From the NCBI GenBank assembly GCA_937944405.1, contig CALDYR010000008.1, forward strand, positions 1 through 42,021: a stretch of 42,021 nucleotides of DNA, given 5' to 3'. How positions within the stretch are numbered: the stretch's first letter is position 1; each line of letters starts with the position of its first letter. Position numbers and translations under genes: made by a program. This DNA comes from an uncultured Pirellulaceae bacterium. Its GTDB lineage: Bacteria; Planctomycetota; Planctomycetia; Pirellulales; Pirellulaceae. Positions 41,449-42,021 of this stretch are shown in pieces. The notes under the pieces are model-generated. The model made no database searches and was not told the DNA's origin. It saw nothing but the letters and a program-made list of their open reading frames with translations.

Positions 41449-42021
41449 TTTGTTTTGCACTCTAAAAAGATAAGAAAGATGGTTTTCTCTTGTACCGTTT
41501 GGAATGGGATTTGGGTGTCGAACTCTTCCCTTGTCAAAGACTTTGACAAACAGATCCAATCACAATCGTTTTGTTCGATTTTTACCGGCTGGTTCAGTCA
41601 GGAAAACAGTAGGTCACGAAGGACTGCGTTTCAGAGACAAGTTGTAAATTTCCGAATGGGCGGCTGAAAGAAATAACGGTCTTAACGGTTCTTTGCAAAT
41701 TTTGGAGTGACAGCCCTATCTCAATCTAGCGTGAAAAAAACAACGGGATGGGGCGTGTTGCTGGGCCGATCTCAATCGTTCCCCCCCCGACGCCATCGGA
41801 ATTGCTCACCTAGCGATTGCCAAGTCGGTTGCGAAATCACCCTCTTCAAACAAGCTTTCCTGGTTCCCTTGTTGGCACTCAAGCATCTGCACCTATCCCG
41901 GATATTTCATGGGGCTGTTGTTGCTTTAGAATTTGTTGACTTCATGAGCGCAAGGCCCCCGCTCCCCCAACCTGAGTCACTTGCATTTCAGGTTGTCAGA
42001 ATGTCAACCTGTGTTCAGCAT
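41449..42021. other. Right-edge stretch without recognised gene
   Basis: 573 bp upstream of sulfatase copy 2 to the window edge. It should contain that gene's promoter. Near the edge, TATCCCGGATATTTCATGG (41893-41911) is the inverted counterpart of the motif beside the IS1380 remnant. A run of eight C lies near 41781. No coding frame is convincing. Confidence 0.5.
41893..41911 (+). mobile_element. Second IS1380-like end motif, inverted
   Basis: CTATCCCGGATATTTCAT is the reverse complement, with one mismatch, of the motif at 39424-39441. By analogy to that site, a transposase on the plus strand could begin about 100-130 bp to the right, beyond the window. Confidence 0.45.

Overview
The window looks like a chromosomal segment of a planctomycete, most likely family Pirellulaceae. 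The support is the mix of genes: secreted sulfatases with Ca-binding tails, a PQQ-type beta-propeller, Cys-Gly-Cys repeat proteins, many secreted or lipoproteins of unknown function, a solitary cytoplasmic histidine kinase, frequent TTG/GTG starts and roughly 50% GC. No genus is claimed. No rRNA, tRNA or CRISPR array was seen.

Layout. 0.1-3.4 kb: an internally duplicated membrane protein, a small hypothetical, a lipoprotein and two very Cys-rich small proteins. 3.4-8.2 kb: glycolysis, with gpmI and a PQQ-propeller protein on the minus strand, divergent from pgi. 8.2-10.4 kb: a 16-bp tandem array, a secreted protein whose stop overlaps the TTG start of a Rieske ferredoxin, and a MazG-like hydrolase followed by a perfect 20-bp inverted repeat. 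10.4-13.6 kb: a large membrane-anchored protein plus an ABC ATPase. 13.7-15.0 kb (minus): a CaCA-family Na+/Ca2+ antiporter directly followed by a P-II signalling protein that lacks the T-loop tyrosines. 15.2-23.4 kb: a secreted protein, an OafA-like acyltransferase, a HAD phosphatase, an O-antigen-ligase-type polymerase, a CPBP protease and an exported protein-isoaspartate methyltransferase with an extra C-terminal domain. 23.4-27.5 kb: a repeat-bearing lipoprotein, a CGC-repeat protein, a YacP-like NYN protein and an APH-fold kinase. 27.5-35.7 kb (minus): an ABC-2 exporter, nrnA, ribF, a histidine kinase, pnp and rpsO. The rpsO-pnp pair and the nrnA/ribF neighbourhood form a conserved RNA and translation cluster with good intrinsic terminators. 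36.7-41.5 kb: two closely related sulfatase genes pointing towards each other around a truncated IS1380-family transposase. A short motif 5' of that transposase recurs inverted near the right edge.

The observations most worth following are the antiporter/P-II gene pair, the inverted sulfatase paralogues around IS1380 debris, the Cys-rich small-protein pair and the CGC-repeat protein. Nothing here is a clear novel defence or mobile system. All function calls rest on motif reading of translated sequence; no database search was possible.
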